DNA of 13,343 nucleotides from Rhodospirillaceae bacterium (lineage in GTDB: Bacteria > Pseudomonadota > Alphaproteobacteria > Rhodospirillales > Magnetospirillaceae). Position 1 is the stretch's first letter. Each line of letters begins with the position of its first letter. The notes under the pieces were generated by a model. The model was not told where the DNA came from. It ran no database searches and saw only the letters and a program-made list of their open reading frames with translations. Of this stretch, positions 13,165 to 13,343 are shown in pieces. The DNA lies in assembly GCA_030151865.1 (NCBI GenBank), contig JASLCK010000152.1, positions 1 through 13,343 of the forward strand. Reading direction: 5' to 3'. Made by a program: the position numbers and the translations under genes.

Positions 13165-13343
13165 ATGGACTACATATCCGAAATAATTAAAGGCAAATTG
13201 GACGGCATGTCCAAGCTTGAGAAAAGAATCGCCACCTATATCCTTAATTCAAATGATGTCTTTTTGATCGAATCATCCAATACCCTTGCCGAACGGGCCG
13301 GGGTCAGCCCGATGACGGTCACCCGTTTCTTCCGGAAACTTGG
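13165..13343 (+). CDS. RpiR/MurR-family transcriptional regulator, N-terminal part (3' end outside window)
   Basis: The frame opens at ATG 13165-13167 and runs off the right edge after 59 codons. The translation fits the RpiR N-terminal helix-turn-helix domain: an opening helix with M-S-K-L-E-K-R-I-A-T-Y-I-L, then D-V-F-L-I-E-S-S-N-T-L-A-E-R-A-G-V-S-P-M-T-V-T-R-F-F-R-K-L-G. The last part is the helix-turn-helix, with the family's R-F-x-R-K-L-G ending. No earlier in-frame start exists nearby, and the ribosome site is weak (GGCGG). RpiR proteins usually carry a C-terminal SIS domain that binds sugar phosphates, and they control sugar or carboxylate genes; that half is not visible here. The first 117 bases are only about 36% GC by hand count, well below the neighbours. 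Confidence 0.85.
   Translation, partial: MDYISEIIKGKLDGMSKLEKRIATYILNSNDVFLIESSNTLAERAGVSPMTVTRFFRKL

Noticed and set aside
1..13343. CRISPR array, tRNA, rRNA, insertion sequence, defence or toxin-antitoxin genes
   Set aside because: Looked for repeats with regular spacing, cloverleaf-like segments, transposase motifs and small paired frames; none could be supported by eye.

Overview
The window looks like chromosomal DNA of a GC-rich alphaproteobacterium, most likely a Rhodospirillales member of the Magnetospirillum type. This rests on codon use, the long-form PurC, the style of the two-component proteins and the HIR-like SPFH protein. It was judged by eye, without any database search. Ten complete genes and two genes cut by the window edges are supported. 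I see no tRNA, rRNA, CRISPR array, insertion sequence or phage gene.

Layout. Positions 1-296 hold the 3' end of a LysR-type regulator (+). A hairpin at 307-334 ends the opposing operon yjcH-actP (-, 2340 to 359), which encodes a DUF485 membrane protein and an ActP-type sodium:carboxylate symporter with a 4-base start/stop overlap. A 254-bp divergent promoter region (2341-2594) separates it from a + strand group. That group is a 955-residue double-Cache hybrid histidine kinase, an OmpR/PhoB-type response regulator overlapping it by 4 bases, and, 104 bp further on, an acyl-CoA ligase (6280-7944) of the short-chain/methylmercaptopropionate-type family. A strong two-way terminator (8074-8094) follows. 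Next come two minus-strand genes, an SPFH/HIR-like membrane protein (TTG start, 9031 to 8126) and purC (10066 to 9092), with a clear terminator between them. Divergent from purC is a DUF945 (YdgA-like) exported protein (10257-11648), closed by a perfect 16-bp-stem two-way terminator. On its far side lie a PaaI-type thioesterase (12178 to 11726) and an AraC-family regulator (13016 to 12144), which overlap by 35 bp. The window ends in the first 59 codons of an RpiR/MurR-family regulator (+, from 13165), preceded by an AT-rich region with palindromes.

Working hypothesis. The most coherent unit is 359-7944: importer, extracellular small-molecule sensor, response regulator and CoA-activating enzyme for what is probably a short-chain carboxylate such as acetate or propionate. 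It resembles in logic the 'acetate switch' systems of gammaproteobacteria (CrbS/CrbR), but the parts differ: the sensor has a periplasmic double Cache module instead of a fused SLC5 transporter, and the regulator is OmpR-like instead of LuxR-like. A pair of near-identical 13-bp direct repeats, 20 bp apart, overlaps and extends upstream of a plausible actP promoter -35 region. This is where a PhoB-like activator would bind. Ligand, regulon and phosphate flow are inference.
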